A stretch of DNA of 64,000 nucleotides from UBA12474 sp964549625 (GCA_964549625.1 CAZJVA010000003.1:15312-79311), one strand, 5' to 3'. Positions 9,293 through 18,603 are shown, counted from the first letter of the stretch. Translations and numbers: made by a program. Notes: generated by a model from the letters alone, not told the origin.

Positions 9293-12200
9293 TCAGGTTG
9301 TTTTTTCTAAGCCAAATGCATTAGCCCAAAGTTCTTCAACTTGGTTTTTTGGGGAAAACTGCTTAGTATTTTGCCCCAAGAACTCTGCTGTTGCAAGGTG
9401 CAGGTCAACGATGCCTAGGTGATACATAAGCCTTGGTAAAAGTTGTTTTACTTTAGTGTGTGTTGCAATGACGGTGAAGATGTCTTCCTGTTTAGCTTTT
9501 TCTTTTAGATTAAAAAACGGTTCATTCATAGTGAGTTTTTTAATTTCTTGCATGTGTCCACTAAGAAACTGATCTTCTTCAAACAAAGGTATAGAAAGTT
9601 TGCGTGCGCGTTTTACTATTTTGTGTATGCCGCGAAGATCTTGGCGCATTTGATCTACTATTTTCTTCTGAGATCCTGACCAAATTTCGTCTCCTTCTGC
9701 GCATGCATGTGCTACTTTGATTGTTGAGCCTGCAGCACAGGCTGAGTAAGCAAGGCCAGTGGCAGTAGCAATTGTTCCACCGATAGCGATTCCGCCCATA
9801 AGAGGGATTATGCGAGTTGGCATGCCCAATAGGCCGCCCCATGCTAATGGTTTTGGCAGCGTATAGGTGTAGGTTCGTGTTTTCGGTGTTGTTTTGCTTA
9901 TATTCCGCGTGGTTAAAAAGCCGTTAAGGAGCCAAAGCCGGACGCGCATTATTTGGTCGACAAATGAGCGTGGTTGGTACAGGTGCTCGGTGATAGAAAA
10001 TAGTTCGCCTGATGTTGTTTTTTGTAAAAGCGTTTGTTTGTAGCGATTATTGGATAGCATAAATGGCGCAAAGGTTCGTTTCAAAAACGTTGGTATCGCA
10101 TTCAACGTGATAAGCGAATGGGCAAATTTGTTTGAAGCATTTAGAATAAAGGCTTTTTTGTCGGGGCTTTCAAGCCATACTTGGCGGCCTTCTTGAAATA
10201 GGGTGTTGGCTATTGGAACGGCCAGGGCTAGAGGTATAAGGCGTAGCCCCCAGTATGTTGCATTATTAAAAGTTTCCATTTTTTTTGCGGTTTCAGGGTC
10301 TGTGTCAATCTCTTGGAATTTTTTTTCTAGGGGCTCTGTGATCTTTTCTCCAAGATGTTCAGCGTAAGAAAGTGTTTCGTTGACATATCCGTAGGTCACA
10401 TGGTCGGGCCCGTATTTTTCTTTTATTTTTTGAGTCTGTTGCGCAAAGTACGGATGCGTTTTTTGGGAGATATATGATGGTATATTTCCGACCGATTTGG
10501 CAGTGTCCCAGATTCCGTGTTCTACGCTACCTAGGATGGAGTCTTTATTAGCAAGGTTGTTTTCTATGAGTAGAGCAGTAGAACTTTTTAGGTCATTGAG
10601 TACTTTAAAGATAGGTTTTACAGCGGTATTCACTGTTTTTGCTGATGTTTGAATAAATTTTGTTTGAGTTCCGATTCTTGGAAGCATGCGTATAAATGAA
10701 CTTGCTTCTGGTTGAAGAACTTGTTGAAAGGCATTGCTAAAACGTTGACGCGAAAATGAGGGTTTGCCAAATTCAGAGATTACGAGGTTTTCTAGAAAGG
10801 CTATTTCTTCCAAAAGTTTTTGTGCCGTTTGTAGGTCCGAACTGTTGCCAGGATTGGATAGGGTTGACAGTGAAGTTCTTTGTAGTTTTGAGTCTTCTTC
10901 AGTGCTTTTACGGTAGAGGACGGCATCAGCTTGAAGAATGCGGCCGACGCCTGTGCGAGGCTCGATGGAGTCAAAAAGGTTGGTTTGGGTTTTTAGCTTG
11001 TTTTTGGCAACCTCAAGTAATTTGTCGAAATCCTTGAAAACGGTTTGTAGTGTTTCTCGTATGGTGCTCATAGCTAATATTAGGTTTTTGCTATTTTTTT
11101 CAGCCAGTTCTTGTCCGCCAATGAAAAAAGAGAGCGCAATAATCGGTTCGGACGAGAGTGCGGTGTATAGATTTCCGTAGCTATGCAAGTAAGCGGTTTT
11201 GAGCTTTTTGATGCTTGAGAGCTCGGCGGTTTTTGATGACATTAGGTTTTCCACAAGTGATCGTTGTTCTTTTGGAATCCTATTCAGAATGAGTTTGATT
11301 ATTTGATTTTCAAGAGAACGATTAAGGCTTTTTCCTTTGTTGACCAGAGAGCGAAGAAGCGAGTTTTTAAACTCTGGATCTTCATTTTGTTCGGAAAAAA
11401 TAAATGCGTTTGCAATAAGAAGCGGTGCAAAAGGGTTGAAGAAAACTACCTGTTTGTTTGTTCCGGCTTCTTCAAAAAATTTCATGAAGCAGTCAATCAG
11501 GTCTCCAGTAAAGTTGATTACCGTTTTATATGTTGAATCGGTGTTTTTTTTACGTTCATTTGCAGGTTTTTTTTGGGACTTGCTTTTATTTTTTGGGTCC
11601 AAGGAATCAAGGTAATCATTAATTTCTTCTGCGTATTTAGCGAGTGTTAGGTGCTCAAAAAACGCAAGAATGTCTTGAGTGAGGCTTTGTAAAAGATGTA
11701 GAAGCTCTTTGCTTTCTTTGTACGTTGGTTTTTGTAGGCCAAGAAGTTCAAGTACGCGTTGGCGTTTTAGTTTTGTCTTGTTTTCTAGTTCCAAAAACAC
11801 ATAGTTGAGTGAGGATGTTTCTGCCAAAGCTTTTTTTTCGATAGCCAAGCTTCCAAGAGCCTGGATGCGTTGTATTTCTTGATGGTTAGAGAATCGAGAT
11901 GAGCCTGATTTGATCCCTAAAAAAAGACGGTCACTTTGATTGTTTGGTTTAGCCAAGGTTGTTTTATAGTATTCTTCAAGAGTGGGGGTGTCGAGATGTT
12001 TTTTTTGTGCATACAGATCGATTTCATGGAATAGACCGGCTATAGAGTTGCAGATATAATGGATGTTTTCTGGGTCGCCCGGCCGTTCTGGTGGAGCGAA
12101 TAATCCGTGTGCAATGGAAAAGATTCCTTGGGTGAGGGAGGTATTGTCTTCTGGTAAGATTTTGAAGTCTTCAAGTTGAGGCGCGTTTTCCGATGTGCCC

Positions 12201-12295
12201 GTTTGTGTTTCGACTGGGGCTGTAAGGAGTGCGAGAAAGCTGCCAAATAACCAATAATATAGAGCTTTTCTTGCTATTTTCTGATTGCGCTGCAT
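9293..12295 (-). CDS. Large exported helical protein with membrane segments, function unknown
   Basis: No family recognised. I start at the ATG at 12295 (MQRNQKIARKALYYWLFGSF), which gives a clear signal peptide and has AAAGG seven bases upstream; an upstream in-frame ATG at 12364 would put 23 polar residues in front. The mature protein is about 970 residues, mostly helical and Lys/Glu/Leu-rich. It has hydrophobic segments near residue 690 (YWGLRLIPLALAVPIANTLF) and near 840-870 (Gly/Ala/Thr-rich). The stop lies directly before uvrA, so the two may share a transcript. In size and style it pairs with the 1096-residue protein at 2298-5588. Confidence 0.75.
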   Translation of the reverse strand: MQRNQKIARKALYYWLFGSFLALLTAPVETQTGTSENAPQLEDFKILPEDNTSLTQGIFSIAHGLFAPPERPGDPENIHYICNSIAGLFHEIDLYAQKKHLDTPTLEEYYKTTLAKPNNQSDRLFLGIKSGSSRFSNHQEIQRIQALGSLAIEKKALAETSSLNYVFLELENKTKLKRQRVLELLGLQKPTYKESKELLHLLQSLTQDILAFFEHLTLAKYAEEINDYLDSLDPKNKSKSQKKPANERKKNTDSTYKTVINFTGDLIDCFMKFFEEAGTNKQVVFFNPFAPLLIANAFIFSEQNEDPEFKNSLLRSLVNKGKSLNRSLENQIIKLILNRIPKEQRSLVENLMSSKTAELSSIKKLKTAYLHSYGNLYTALSSEPIIALSFFIGGQELAEKNSKNLILAMSTIRETLQTVFKDFDKLLEVAKNKLKTQTNLFDSIEPRTGVGRILQADAVLYRKSTEEDSKLQRTSLSTLSNPGNSSDLQTAQKLLEEIAFLENLVISEFGKPSFSRQRFSNAFQQVLQPEASSFIRMLPRIGTQTKFIQTSAKTVNTAVKPIFKVLNDLKSSTALLIENNLANKDSILGSVEHGIWDTAKSVGNIPSYISQKTHPYFAQQTQKIKEKYGPDHVTYGYVNETLSYAEHLGEKITEPLEKKFQEIDTDPETAKKMETFNNATYWGLRLIPLALAVPIANTLFQEGRQVWLESPDKKAFILNASNKFAHSLITLNAIPTFLKRTFAPFMLSNNRYKQTLLQKTTSGELFSITEHLYQPRSFVDQIMRVRLWLLNGFLTTRNISKTTPKTRTYTYTLPKPLAWGGLLGMPTRIIPLMGGIAIGGTIATATGLAYSACAAGSTIKVAHACAEGDEIWSGSQKKIVDQMRQDLRGIHKIVKRARKLSIPLFEEDQFLSGHMQEIKKLTMNEPFFNLKEKAKQEDIFTVIATHTKVKQLLPRLMYHLGIVDLHLATAEFLGQNTKQFSPKNQVEELWANAFGLEKTT

Positions 12296-12527
12296 TTTAT
12301 AACCTTTGGCCAAAAGTCTTATTTTTATTCTATTTGAGTTTACAGTTGTGATTGGCTTTGTCAAGTGTGGTGCGCGGGGTTGTATGGTTTTTTATTGATT
12401 GTTTTGACGCTTGTTTTAGCTGGCCAGGAGATGTTTTAGAAAAAACTTGTTAGTTGTCCGTGCAGTAATGCGGTGAAAAAGAACAAGGGTGATGGGATTA
12501 GTAAGAATAGATGAGGTGTATTGAAAA

Positions 12528-12604
12528 TGGTCGGGGCGGCCAGACTCGAACTGGCAACCCCTCGCTCCCAAAGCGAGTGCGCTACCAAATTGCGCCACGC
12601 CCCG
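12528..12604 (-). tRNA. tRNA-Pro (TGG)
   Basis: A 77-nt cloverleaf with acceptor pairing CGGGGCG/CGCCCCG, a D-arm, an anticodon loop TTTGGGA with anticodon TGG, a TTCGAGT T-loop and an encoded 3' CCA. Confidence 0.95.
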
Positions 12605-12686
12605 ACAGGCGATTTACATTATGTATTTCTATAGCAGCTATTCTAACAGCTTGATATAAAAAGGGAAGTTGATTTTCAAAGTTTTT

Positions 12687-12763
12687 TGGGGTGAGCGGTG
12701 GGGCTCGAACCCACGACCCCCAGAACCACAATCTGATGCTCTGCCAACTGAGCTACGCTCACC
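12687..12763 (-). tRNA. tRNA-His (GTG)
   Basis: A cloverleaf with acceptor GTGAGCG/CGCTCAC, anticodon GTG in the loop TTGTGGT, and an encoded CCA. The extra 5' G (G-1) opposite C73 that marks histidine tRNA is encoded and included in the coordinates. Confidence 0.95.
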
Positions 12764-12914
12764 ATACCCCGTTTAGTATACGGCCTTGGGCGTGCTTTGC
12801 AAGATTTTCTTCAAAGTGGCTAGTTGCAGGGGGCAAGGGTTTGTTTGGGGGGGGGGCGGAGTATTTTTGAGTTTAGGACGCGGCGGAGCGCGGTGTGTTA
12901 ATAACCTTGTGATA

Positions 12915-13001
12915 TGGTGCCGGAGACTGGACTCGAACCAGCACAGGATTGCTCCCACAGGCGCCTGAAGCCTGCGCGTCTACCAATTTCGCCACCCCGG
13001 C
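12915..13001 (-). tRNA. tRNA-Leu (CAG)
   Basis: An 87-nt class II tRNA with a long variable arm. The anticodon stem CAGGC/GCCTG closes the loop TTCAGGC, giving anticodon CAG. The 3' CCA is encoded. It is third in a minus-strand cluster with tRNA-His and tRNA-Pro. Confidence 0.95.
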
Positions 13002-13074
13002 ATAGACTCTATTTACTGCAGAATAACATGCCTATAGGTGCTTTGCAAGTTGGTCTTGGGGGGCGTTGAGTCTT

Positions 13075-14277
13075 TTATTTTATTGCCGTGAGCGTGTGGT
13101 TGATCTTTTGTACGTCCACTTTGGGAGGCTGTGGGGTTGTGGTCGGCAAGTTTTTGGGTTGGCCTCTGTTTGATTTGTTGTTGTGCAAAAAGTAGTAGGT
13201 CAACAGCATGCCGCCGCATGCAAGGCCCCAAGCATTTACTGTTAGAAGGGTTACCGGTTTGTTGGTTTTGGGCTCTACAGGTGTGGGGGCAGGTTGATCG
13301 TCGTTTTCTTGTTCGATGTTCGTCGTTTTGTTAATTGTTGGGGTAGGCGGATTGTTTTGGGTAGTTTCAGTGCGTAATGCTGCAAGGTCTTTCTCAAAAT
13401 AGGTCTGTTTACCTGGTATAGAGAGACATGTGAGATTTTTATGTTTTTTAGCCAATTGCTTTGCCAAGGTTGGAGTATCAAGATCTTTTGGGGCGTTGTT
13501 GATTGTTAGGTCGGTTATATTCAGAGGTACATGTTGCAAATACGTTTCTTGATATAGGATGGAGAGGTCCTTGATGTTGGGGAATGCCGTTATTATTGCC
13601 TTGAAGTGTTCCGCAGGAATAAGTTCTTCTTGCTCTGGATTATTTGTGGTGAGAGCCTTTAGTTCCCATAAGTTGAGTTTGGTTACTTTTTCAAGCTTTG
13701 TATCTGTTATGTCCTGGCAAAAATGCTCCCAGTCTTCATTGTTTAATGAGATATCTTTGAGCTCTAGGTGGGTTAGTGTTTGGGGAATGTTGTTAAATAT
13801 GGTGAATAAGTGGTCTTTGTTATTAACCCCAAAAAGTTCGAGATGGGTGAGTTGTGTCTGTTTGAGATCAGTCCAGTTAATTACTGTGTCGTAGTTTTTT
13901 GGGTAGATTAAGGAGAGATTTTTTAGGTTTTTTTTTGCAATGATTTGTTCCCACAGTTGTTGTGTAAAAGATACCCCGTTTAGGCAAAGGGTTGTTGTGA
14001 TCGGGGTTTTTTGGAGTAGGGTGCAAATGTTGTCGGCACTAACTTTGCTTGCCCATGCGATTTCAAGCTTGGTAATTTTTTCAAGGTTTTCATTTTGCTG
14101 GTCAAGGTCGTCCCAATTAGGATTTTCATCCCATTGTATCCGGCAAGTGTATTGGCCGAAGCTATTTTTGAAAAAGTTTTGCCAGGGCGTGTACGTCGTG
14201 TCTGTCGTGTCCGCGGCGCACAGAGAGCCGTTGGCTAGCAATATGGTGAATAGGGGGAGAATACGTTTCAAGTTCAT
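13075..14277 (-). CDS. Exported leucine-rich-repeat-like protein with C-terminal membrane anchor
   Basis: The 400-residue protein starts with a signal peptide (MNLKRILPLFTILLANGSLC, then AAD). Residues 65-290 contain degenerate leucine-rich repeats of the type LxxLxLxxI/L: KITKLEIAW, KNLKNLSLI, TQLTHLELFGV, QTLTHLELKDI, EKVTKLNLWEL, PNIKDLSIL, LNITDLTI, KNLTCLSIP. After a Pro/Thr/Asn-rich linker, a hydrophobic stretch (LTVNAWGLACGGMLLTYYFL, near 344-363) probably anchors it. LRRs of this kind usually bind proteins, so a surface or host-facing role is likely but inferred. It stands alone between the tRNA cluster and the MBL-fold gene. Confidence 0.75.
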   Translation of the reverse strand: MNLKRILPLFTILLANGSLCAADTTDTTYTPWQNFFKNSFGQYTCRIQWDENPNWDDLDQQNENLEKITKLEIAWASKVSADNICTLLQKTPITTTLCLNGVSFTQQLWEQIIAKKNLKNLSLIYPKNYDTVINWTDLKQTQLTHLELFGVNNKDHLFTIFNNIPQTLTHLELKDISLNNEDWEHFCQDITDTKLEKVTKLNLWELKALTTNNPEQEELIPAEHFKAIITAFPNIKDLSILYQETYLQHVPLNITDLTINNAPKDLDTPTLAKQLAKKHKNLTCLSIPGKQTYFEKDLAALRTETTQNNPPTPTINKTTNIEQENDDQPAPTPVEPKTNKPVTLLTVNAWGLACGGMLLTYYFLHNNKSNRGQPKNLPTTTPQPPKVDVQKINHTLTAIK

Positions 14278-14384
14278 GGTCGCGCCTCATACTCGTTTTT
14301 AATTTTTCTTATTAGGATAATTTTTTTTAGCTTTTTTTCAAGTCTTTTTTAAAAGTCGGCTATGGCTTAAGGTAGAGACTCGGA

Positions 14385-15434
14385 TTATGAGAGCTCTGAC
14401 GGCGTTGTTTGTTTGTGCGGGCTAGGGGTTGTTTGCATAGGCAGCTTGATTTTTAATGGAATGGATTGGCCTGGCAGGGTAAAGATGCATTGTTCGGGTG
14501 TTAGGTTTTGTTGGTTGTTCCACCAGTGTCGAAGTAGGTCGATGGGTGCGTTGGGGCAGTCGGTGCCGAGAGGGTATGTTCCCCAGTGGCAAGGAATCAT
14601 GATTTGGGCGTTGAGTGTTTGGAACGCTTCTGCTGCTTCGATTGGATCGAGGTGTGCTTGACGGTTTTCTTTTTCGGGTTGGCATGGGCCAATTGGTATG
14701 AGCGCATGGGTAATGGGGGGGACGTTTGTTTGAATCTCACGGAAATGGTCGCCTTTGGCAGTGTCTCCAGCAAAGTAGATACACGCGTCTTTTGTGCTTA
14801 TTATCCAGCCGCCCCACAGTGACTTGTTGCAGTCGAAAAATGAGCGTCGAGACCAGTGTTTTGCTGGTACAAACGTTATGTTAATATTGTTTTTTACTAA
14901 CTCCTCATCCCACCACGATTTTTCAGAGACCTGCTTGCAGCCCCAGTGGGTACAGAGCTGCTTATCGCCTTCGGGCACCAAGAGTTGTATTTTTGGATTT
15001 TGTGCCGCGAGTTCTTTGATGCTCTGTTTATCTAGATGATCATAGTGATTGTGCGAAATGAGTACAATATCGATAGGGGGCAGGATTTCAGATATTTTTA
15101 TCGGATCAAAAAGCCTTGGAAAGAGGGAAGAGAGATTGGAAAATGCTGGGTCTGTAATGATAAAGGTGCCATTTATGTACAATAAAAAGGTTGCATGGCC
15201 AAGCCACCAAAGATGATTTTCTTTGTTTTGCAGTGCGGTTTGGATGCTGGTACGAAGTTGTTGGGTCCACGAGTAGTCGAGAGCGAGTTGCTCATATTTT
15301 TGTCGAGCAAAATAAACTTTGAAGGCGCGCCAAAAAAGGGCGGCAATGTCTATCCAGTCATGTTTTTTTTCGCCTGGATAATTTTTGAAGATACCGTCTT
15401 CACGTGTTGGACCTGTTTTGCGCGACTTTGCCAC
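14385..15434 (-). CDS. Metallo-beta-lactamase-fold hydrolase, NAPE-PLD/UlaG-like
   Basis: The 349-residue protein carries the zinc-binding motif SHNHYDHLD (HxHxDH), an upstream WWLGHATFLL strand, a second metal-ligand region FAGDTAKGDHF and a C-terminal PCHWGTY histidine. The order and spacing match the N-acyl-phosphatidylethanolamine phospholipase D-like branch of MBL-fold hydrolases. A phospholipid or related phosphodiester substrate is possible but not shown. No signal peptide is visible, so it is likely cytoplasmic. The start is a GTG with GGAG five bases upstream. A terminator-like hairpin separates it from the HAD-like gene upstream. Confidence 0.88.
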   Translation of the reverse strand: MAKSRKTGPTREDGIFKNYPGEKKHDWIDIAALFWRAFKVYFARQKYEQLALDYSWTQQLRTSIQTALQNKENHLWWLGHATFLLYINGTFIITDPAFSNLSSLFPRLFDPIKISEILPPIDIVLISHNHYDHLDKQSIKELAAQNPKIQLLVPEGDKQLCTHWGCKQVSEKSWWDEELVKNNINITFVPAKHWSRRSFFDCNKSLWGGWIISTKDACIYFAGDTAKGDHFREIQTNVPPITHALIPIGPCQPEKENRQAHLDPIEAAEAFQTLNAQIMIPCHWGTYPLGTDCPNAPIDLLRHWWNNQQNLTPEQCIFTLPGQSIPLKIKLPMQTTPSPHKQTTPSELS

Positions 15435-15450
15435 ACAATCTCCACGATAA

Positions 15451-15491
15451 TAAAGAAACCCCCGCCCGGACCGAGCGGTCCAAGACAGGGG
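15451..15491 (-). terminator. Rho-independent terminator-like hairpin
   Basis: On the minus strand GGACCG/CGGTCC forms a 6-bp inner stem, extended by CCCC/GGGG with two mismatches, followed by TTTCTTT. It lies downstream of the HAD-like gene (ends 15607) and just before the MBL-fold gene, so it probably ends the former transcript. Confidence 0.5.
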
Positions 15492-15606
15492 AAATGGAGG
15501 TCAAATCATAGTTTTTTAGAATGGCCCCTGTGTTGTAAGCCATCCGTCACTCTCCATTTAAAGATACAAAAGGTAGGGTAAATTGCAAGGGAAATCTTGT
15601 GGTTTT

Positions 15607-16353
15607 TTAGGTAGGCAGTTGTTTGCGAAGGTTCGTGATAGTTTGCGCTGTATTGCTAAAGTGGATCGTTATAAAAGCATGAGCACTTTGTTTTTGTGCC
15701 CGTTTAATGTTGCGTTTGTTGTTGTCGATAAAAATGATTTTTTTGATATGTGGGTATTGGTGCATAAAAGCATGCGCGAACTTTTTGAAAAAATTGTGCG
15801 CATTTTTTGGATACCAGGGCGTGAGTCGAATAGTGTTGCTATCAGGCGAGTTTGGATAATACGTTTGGGTGAAAAGCGGTTTGCCTTTTTTGGTAAATGT
15901 TTTTGGGTAGCGATTTTTGAGAATATCAAAGGCCTCGGGGCCGATGTCTGAAAGTAGGATAAGCTGGTAGCCGGCGGCTTGTAATTTCCAGCAGAGTGCA
16001 ACAAGCGAAGCGCGTGGATAAAAAAAATTGCTGACCCAGAGCCAGTATTTTTTTATGAGGGGGATAGGAGGTGTTTTTGAAGAAAGAATATGATGTTCGA
16101 CGATGGGGCGGTATCCGTGGCTGAGTGCAAAATAGCCGCTAGCAAGCGTTACAAATACTGCCGGTGCTAGCATCGCAGCGCAAAGGATTATGGCAAGGGT
16201 GGTTGATGTGTAGTGATAGGTAAGTAAGGCGAGAAGCCCTATGGAGAGTGCTAGCGCTCCTAGTTTGGCGTAATTAAAGGTGAATAGTACACCATGTAGA
16301 TCGATTGCAATAACGATCTGATCGGGTAGAAGTAGTTCTTTTTTTTGTGTCAT
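15607..16353 (-). CDS. HAD-superfamily-like hydrolase with embedded membrane segments
   Basis: HAD hydrolases use an N-terminal aspartate nucleophile. Here the first motif is IAIDLHGVLF (DxxG at about residue 18), the second is ILLSDIG, and FIDNNKRNIKRAQ resembles the last acidic motif, although the usual DD pair is DN. Between motifs I and II lie two hydrophobic segments (LGALALSIGLLALLTYHYTS and AIILCAAMLAPAVFVTLASG), predicted to be a membrane hairpin where soluble HADs carry a cap. The start is uncertain: I prefer the ATG at 16353 (MTQKKELL), while an ATG at 16398 adds 15 residues. The substrate is unknown. Confidence 0.7.
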   Translation of the reverse strand: MTQKKELLLPDQIVIAIDLHGVLFTFNYAKLGALALSIGLLALLTYHYTSTTLAIILCAAMLAPAVFVTLASGYFALSHGYRPIVEHHILSSKTPPIPLIKKYWLWVSNFFYPRASLVALCWKLQAAGYQLILLSDIGPEAFDILKNRYPKTFTKKGKPLFTQTYYPNSPDSNTIRLTPWYPKNAHNFFKKFAHAFMHQYPHIKKIIFIDNNKRNIKRAQKQSAHAFITIHFSNTAQTITNLRKQLPT

Positions 16354-16427
16354 GACCGACTCGTGTTTTTGTTGGAAACTTAGTACTATGGGTAGCATAG
16401 GAGCGGATAAAAAAACAAGGAGTTTTT

Positions 16428-17075
16428 ATGAACCGGTGCCGCAATGCGGTTAGCTTATTACTAGTAATTATGCTTAATATTTGTATAAGTTCTAGTTCCT
16501 TGTTTTCATTTTCACTGCTTGGGTCTTACCAGCTTTCTTTAGCTGGATCCGCATTGGCGCTATTGGCAATTGGCGGTTTTTCAGGGTTTTCATCAGCCAT
16601 ATCTTTTTGGTTAGGACGAGGTCTTTTACGTATAGCTTTGCATGGGGCAGGTTCTGCATTCGGTTTTTTGAATGGCTTGCCTACATTGGTGGGAGTTGCC
16701 GCTATGAATTATCCTCGATTGGTCGTTGTGCTGGTTGTAGGCGGTAGTGTGGCTTTTTGGTTACATCCGGTCGGTTTGCAGGCTGCAGCGTATCCACTTT
16801 TGTGGGTGATTCCTCTTTTGGCTCTTTTTGGCAAAGGTGTTGCTGCGCGCATGATTATAGGCAGCTTTTGTGCTCATATTGTTGGTTCTCTAATTTGGTT
16901 GTATGCGGGTTTTTTAGTTTCTCCGGCTGCATGGATATTGTTGATACCGCGGGTACTTGTTGAACGCGTAAGTCTTGCAGCGGTAGCTTTGCTGGTTAGT
17001 GTTATTAGTAGCGGTTTTTCGAGAAGTTTTTATAATCAAAAGATTGAGAAACAGCCTGTTTGTGATGTGCCTTGA
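16428..17075 (+). CDS. Integral membrane protein, function unknown
   Basis: A 215-residue, very hydrophobic protein with about six predicted membrane segments, Gly/Ser/Ala-rich between them. I do not recognise a family; its size and topology would suit a substrate-binding subunit of a small-molecule transporter, but no motif proves this. The ATG has AAGGAG just upstream. Its stop overlaps the uppS start (TGATG), implying translational coupling. It is not CdsA, the usual neighbour of uppS. Confidence 0.65.
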   Translation: MNRCRNAVSLLLVIMLNICISSSSLFSFSLLGSYQLSLAGSALALLAIGGFSGFSSAISFWLGRGLLRIALHGAGSAFGFLNGLPTLVGVAAMNYPRLVVVLVVGGSVAFWLHPVGLQAAAYPLLWVIPLLALFGKGVAARMIIGSFCAHIVGSLIWLYAGFLVSPAAWILLIPRVLVERVSLAAVALLVSVISSGFSRSFYNQKIEKQPVCDVP

Positions 17076-17917
17076 TGTTGAGAAGTGGTATGAAACGATT
17101 TTTTCATGGAGTTGTAGTCGTATTGTGTGCAATAGGGGCCATTCAGCTTGGTGTGCTCGGGTATAATAGTGTTTTTTCTTTACTGCACGCGCAACCTCGC
17201 TCGCCGGTGATCGATGGCAATGCGGGGGTAAGACATATTGCTTTTATTATGGATGGTAACCGTAGATGGGCTAAAGACCGTAAGCTTATGCCATGGGATG
17301 GACATAGAAGCGGTGTGGGGCCGGTGAAGGAAGCTGTGTTGTTTTGTTTGGCGCATGGTATAGAATTTTTATCGTTGTATGCCTTTTCTCTAGAAAATTT
17401 TAAGCGAAGCCGTGATGAGTTACTTCATCTTTTTGATGTGGTTGAAACAGGCTTGTCTCCTCGAGATATTCAAGAGCTTGCCCAGCATGGGGTAAAGATT
17501 TGTTTTGTTGGTGATCGGAGTCTTTTTCCACCGCGATTGGTAAAAACAATAACGGCTATTGAAGATGCAACAAAAGAGGGCACCAAGCTCGTTGTTAATA
17601 TACTTTTTTGTTATGGAGGGCATCAGGAGTTGCGTAATGCTGCACAGCGATTGGCTGCCGCAGTTGCTAATGGTGCATTGCGGCCCTCAGAGATCACGGA
17701 AGACCACTTTGCAAAACATTTGTGGACGGGAAATTGCCCACCGCCAGATATGGTTGTTCGTTCTGGGGGAGAGCGGCGTCTAAGTAACTTTATGCCATGG
17801 CAGACAGCGTATAGTGAGCTTTTCTTTGTTGATACTTATTGGCCAGCAATTACAAGAGCTGATTTTGAGGCGCTTTTGGTGGCCTTTGATCGCAGAAAGC
17901 GCAATTTTGGGGCATAA
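17075..17917 (+). CDS. uppS: Isoprenyl transferase (undecaprenyl diphosphate synthase)
   Basis: UppS elongates farnesyl diphosphate with isopentenyl diphosphate to make the C55 lipid carrier for peptidoglycan. The catalytic FIMDGNRRWAK motif is near residue 53, followed by GHRSGVGPVKEAV, YAFSLENFKR and the C-terminal block MVVRSGGERRLSNFMPWQ and ELFFVDTYWP. The final arginine-rich stretch (FDRRKRNFG) is normal for the family. A hydrophobic N-terminal segment (about residues 6-28) is an addition that may tether it to the membrane. The ATG at 17075 overlaps the preceding TGA; an internal ATG at 17090 is an alternative start. Confidence 0.95.
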   Translation: MLRSGMKRFFHGVVVVLCAIGAIQLGVLGYNSVFSLLHAQPRSPVIDGNAGVRHIAFIMDGNRRWAKDRKLMPWDGHRSGVGPVKEAVLFCLAHGIEFLSLYAFSLENFKRSRDELLHLFDVVETGLSPRDIQELAQHGVKICFVGDRSLFPPRLVKTITAIEDATKEGTKLVVNILFCYGGHQELRNAAQRLAAAVANGALRPSEITEDHFAKHLWTGNCPPPDMVVRSGGERRLSNFMPWQTAYSELFFVDTYWPAITRADFEALLVAFDRRKRNFGA

Positions 17918-17919
17918 GC

Positions 17920-18603
17920 TTAGCCAACCTCTAGTTGAAATGTTGGGGGTGAGGTTTGGGTGATAATTGTTCCTGCGATTGGGCGTTGCTTCTTGATTTT
18001 TTCTATTGTTTTATTTTTTGCTCTAATTATTTGGTAGGGGATGTTTTTTGCTTCCAAAATATTTTTGGCTTCGTCAGGGTGAAGCATTTGAAGGTCAGGT
18101 GTTACCAGATGGCTTTCCTGTTGTCCTGTTGATACATAGAGGATAAGGCCTTCTGTTGGGATGGGTTCGCCCGCATGTGGAAATTGTGCGATGATAGTTC
18201 CTTTAGGATGAATGTGTTCGATTGCGAAGGTTTTTATGAGCGTGTGTTCGGAGAAGGCTATTTTTTTTGCTTGCTCTAGTGATAGTCCGACAAGGTTTGG
18301 TGACTTGGGTGGGATAATGGCCTTTGAAACGACCAGGAAAATTGGCTGTTTCTCTTTGATCTGCTGTCCGGGTCTAGGATTTTGTTCAATAATAGTTCCT
18401 GGAGTGCAGGTGGCGTCTTCGCGCTGTTCAAGTATGTGTGGATGTAGATTGTGTTGAGAGAGGGTGATAATGCCGTCTGCAATTGAACAGCCGATGATAG
18501 AAGGGGCGGAAAATGTTTCCTTTTTGCCTAGATGAGAAAGAAGGAGGAAGGTTGCAAGACAAGCAATAAATGGCGTACTAAAGTAAAGGGTGCTTTTTAG
18601 CAT
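17920..18603 (-). CDS. Membrane-anchored protein with three PASTA domains
   Basis: PASTA domains bind peptidoglycan fragments or beta-lactams and normally hang from Ser/Thr kinases or penicillin-binding proteins. Here one N-terminal membrane segment (STLYFSTPFIACLATFLLLS) is followed only by three PASTA-like repeats of about 65 residues, recognisable by PGTIIEQNPRPGQQI, PKGTIIAQFPHAGEPI and IAGTIITQTSP. No kinase or transpeptidase domain is present. I start at the ATG at 18603; an upstream ATG at 18618 adds five residues. The gene lies just downstream of RNase P RNA and near a class A PBP and murG, consistent with a cell-wall role. Confidence 0.85.
   Translation of the reverse strand: MLKSTLYFSTPFIACLATFLLLSHLGKKETFSAPSIIGCSIADGIITLSQHNLHPHILEQREDATCTPGTIIEQNPRPGQQIKEKQPIFLVVSKAIIPPKSPNLVGLSLEQAKKIAFSEHTLIKTFAIEHIHPKGTIIAQFPHAGEPIPTEGLILYVSTGQQESHLVTPDLQMLHPDEAKNILEAKNIPYQIIRAKNKTIEKIKKQRPIAGTIITQTSPPTFQLEVG

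Noticed and set aside
12528..13001. Possible coding frames across the tRNA cluster
   Set aside because: The frames of about 60 codons overlap clear tRNA genes and have no other support.
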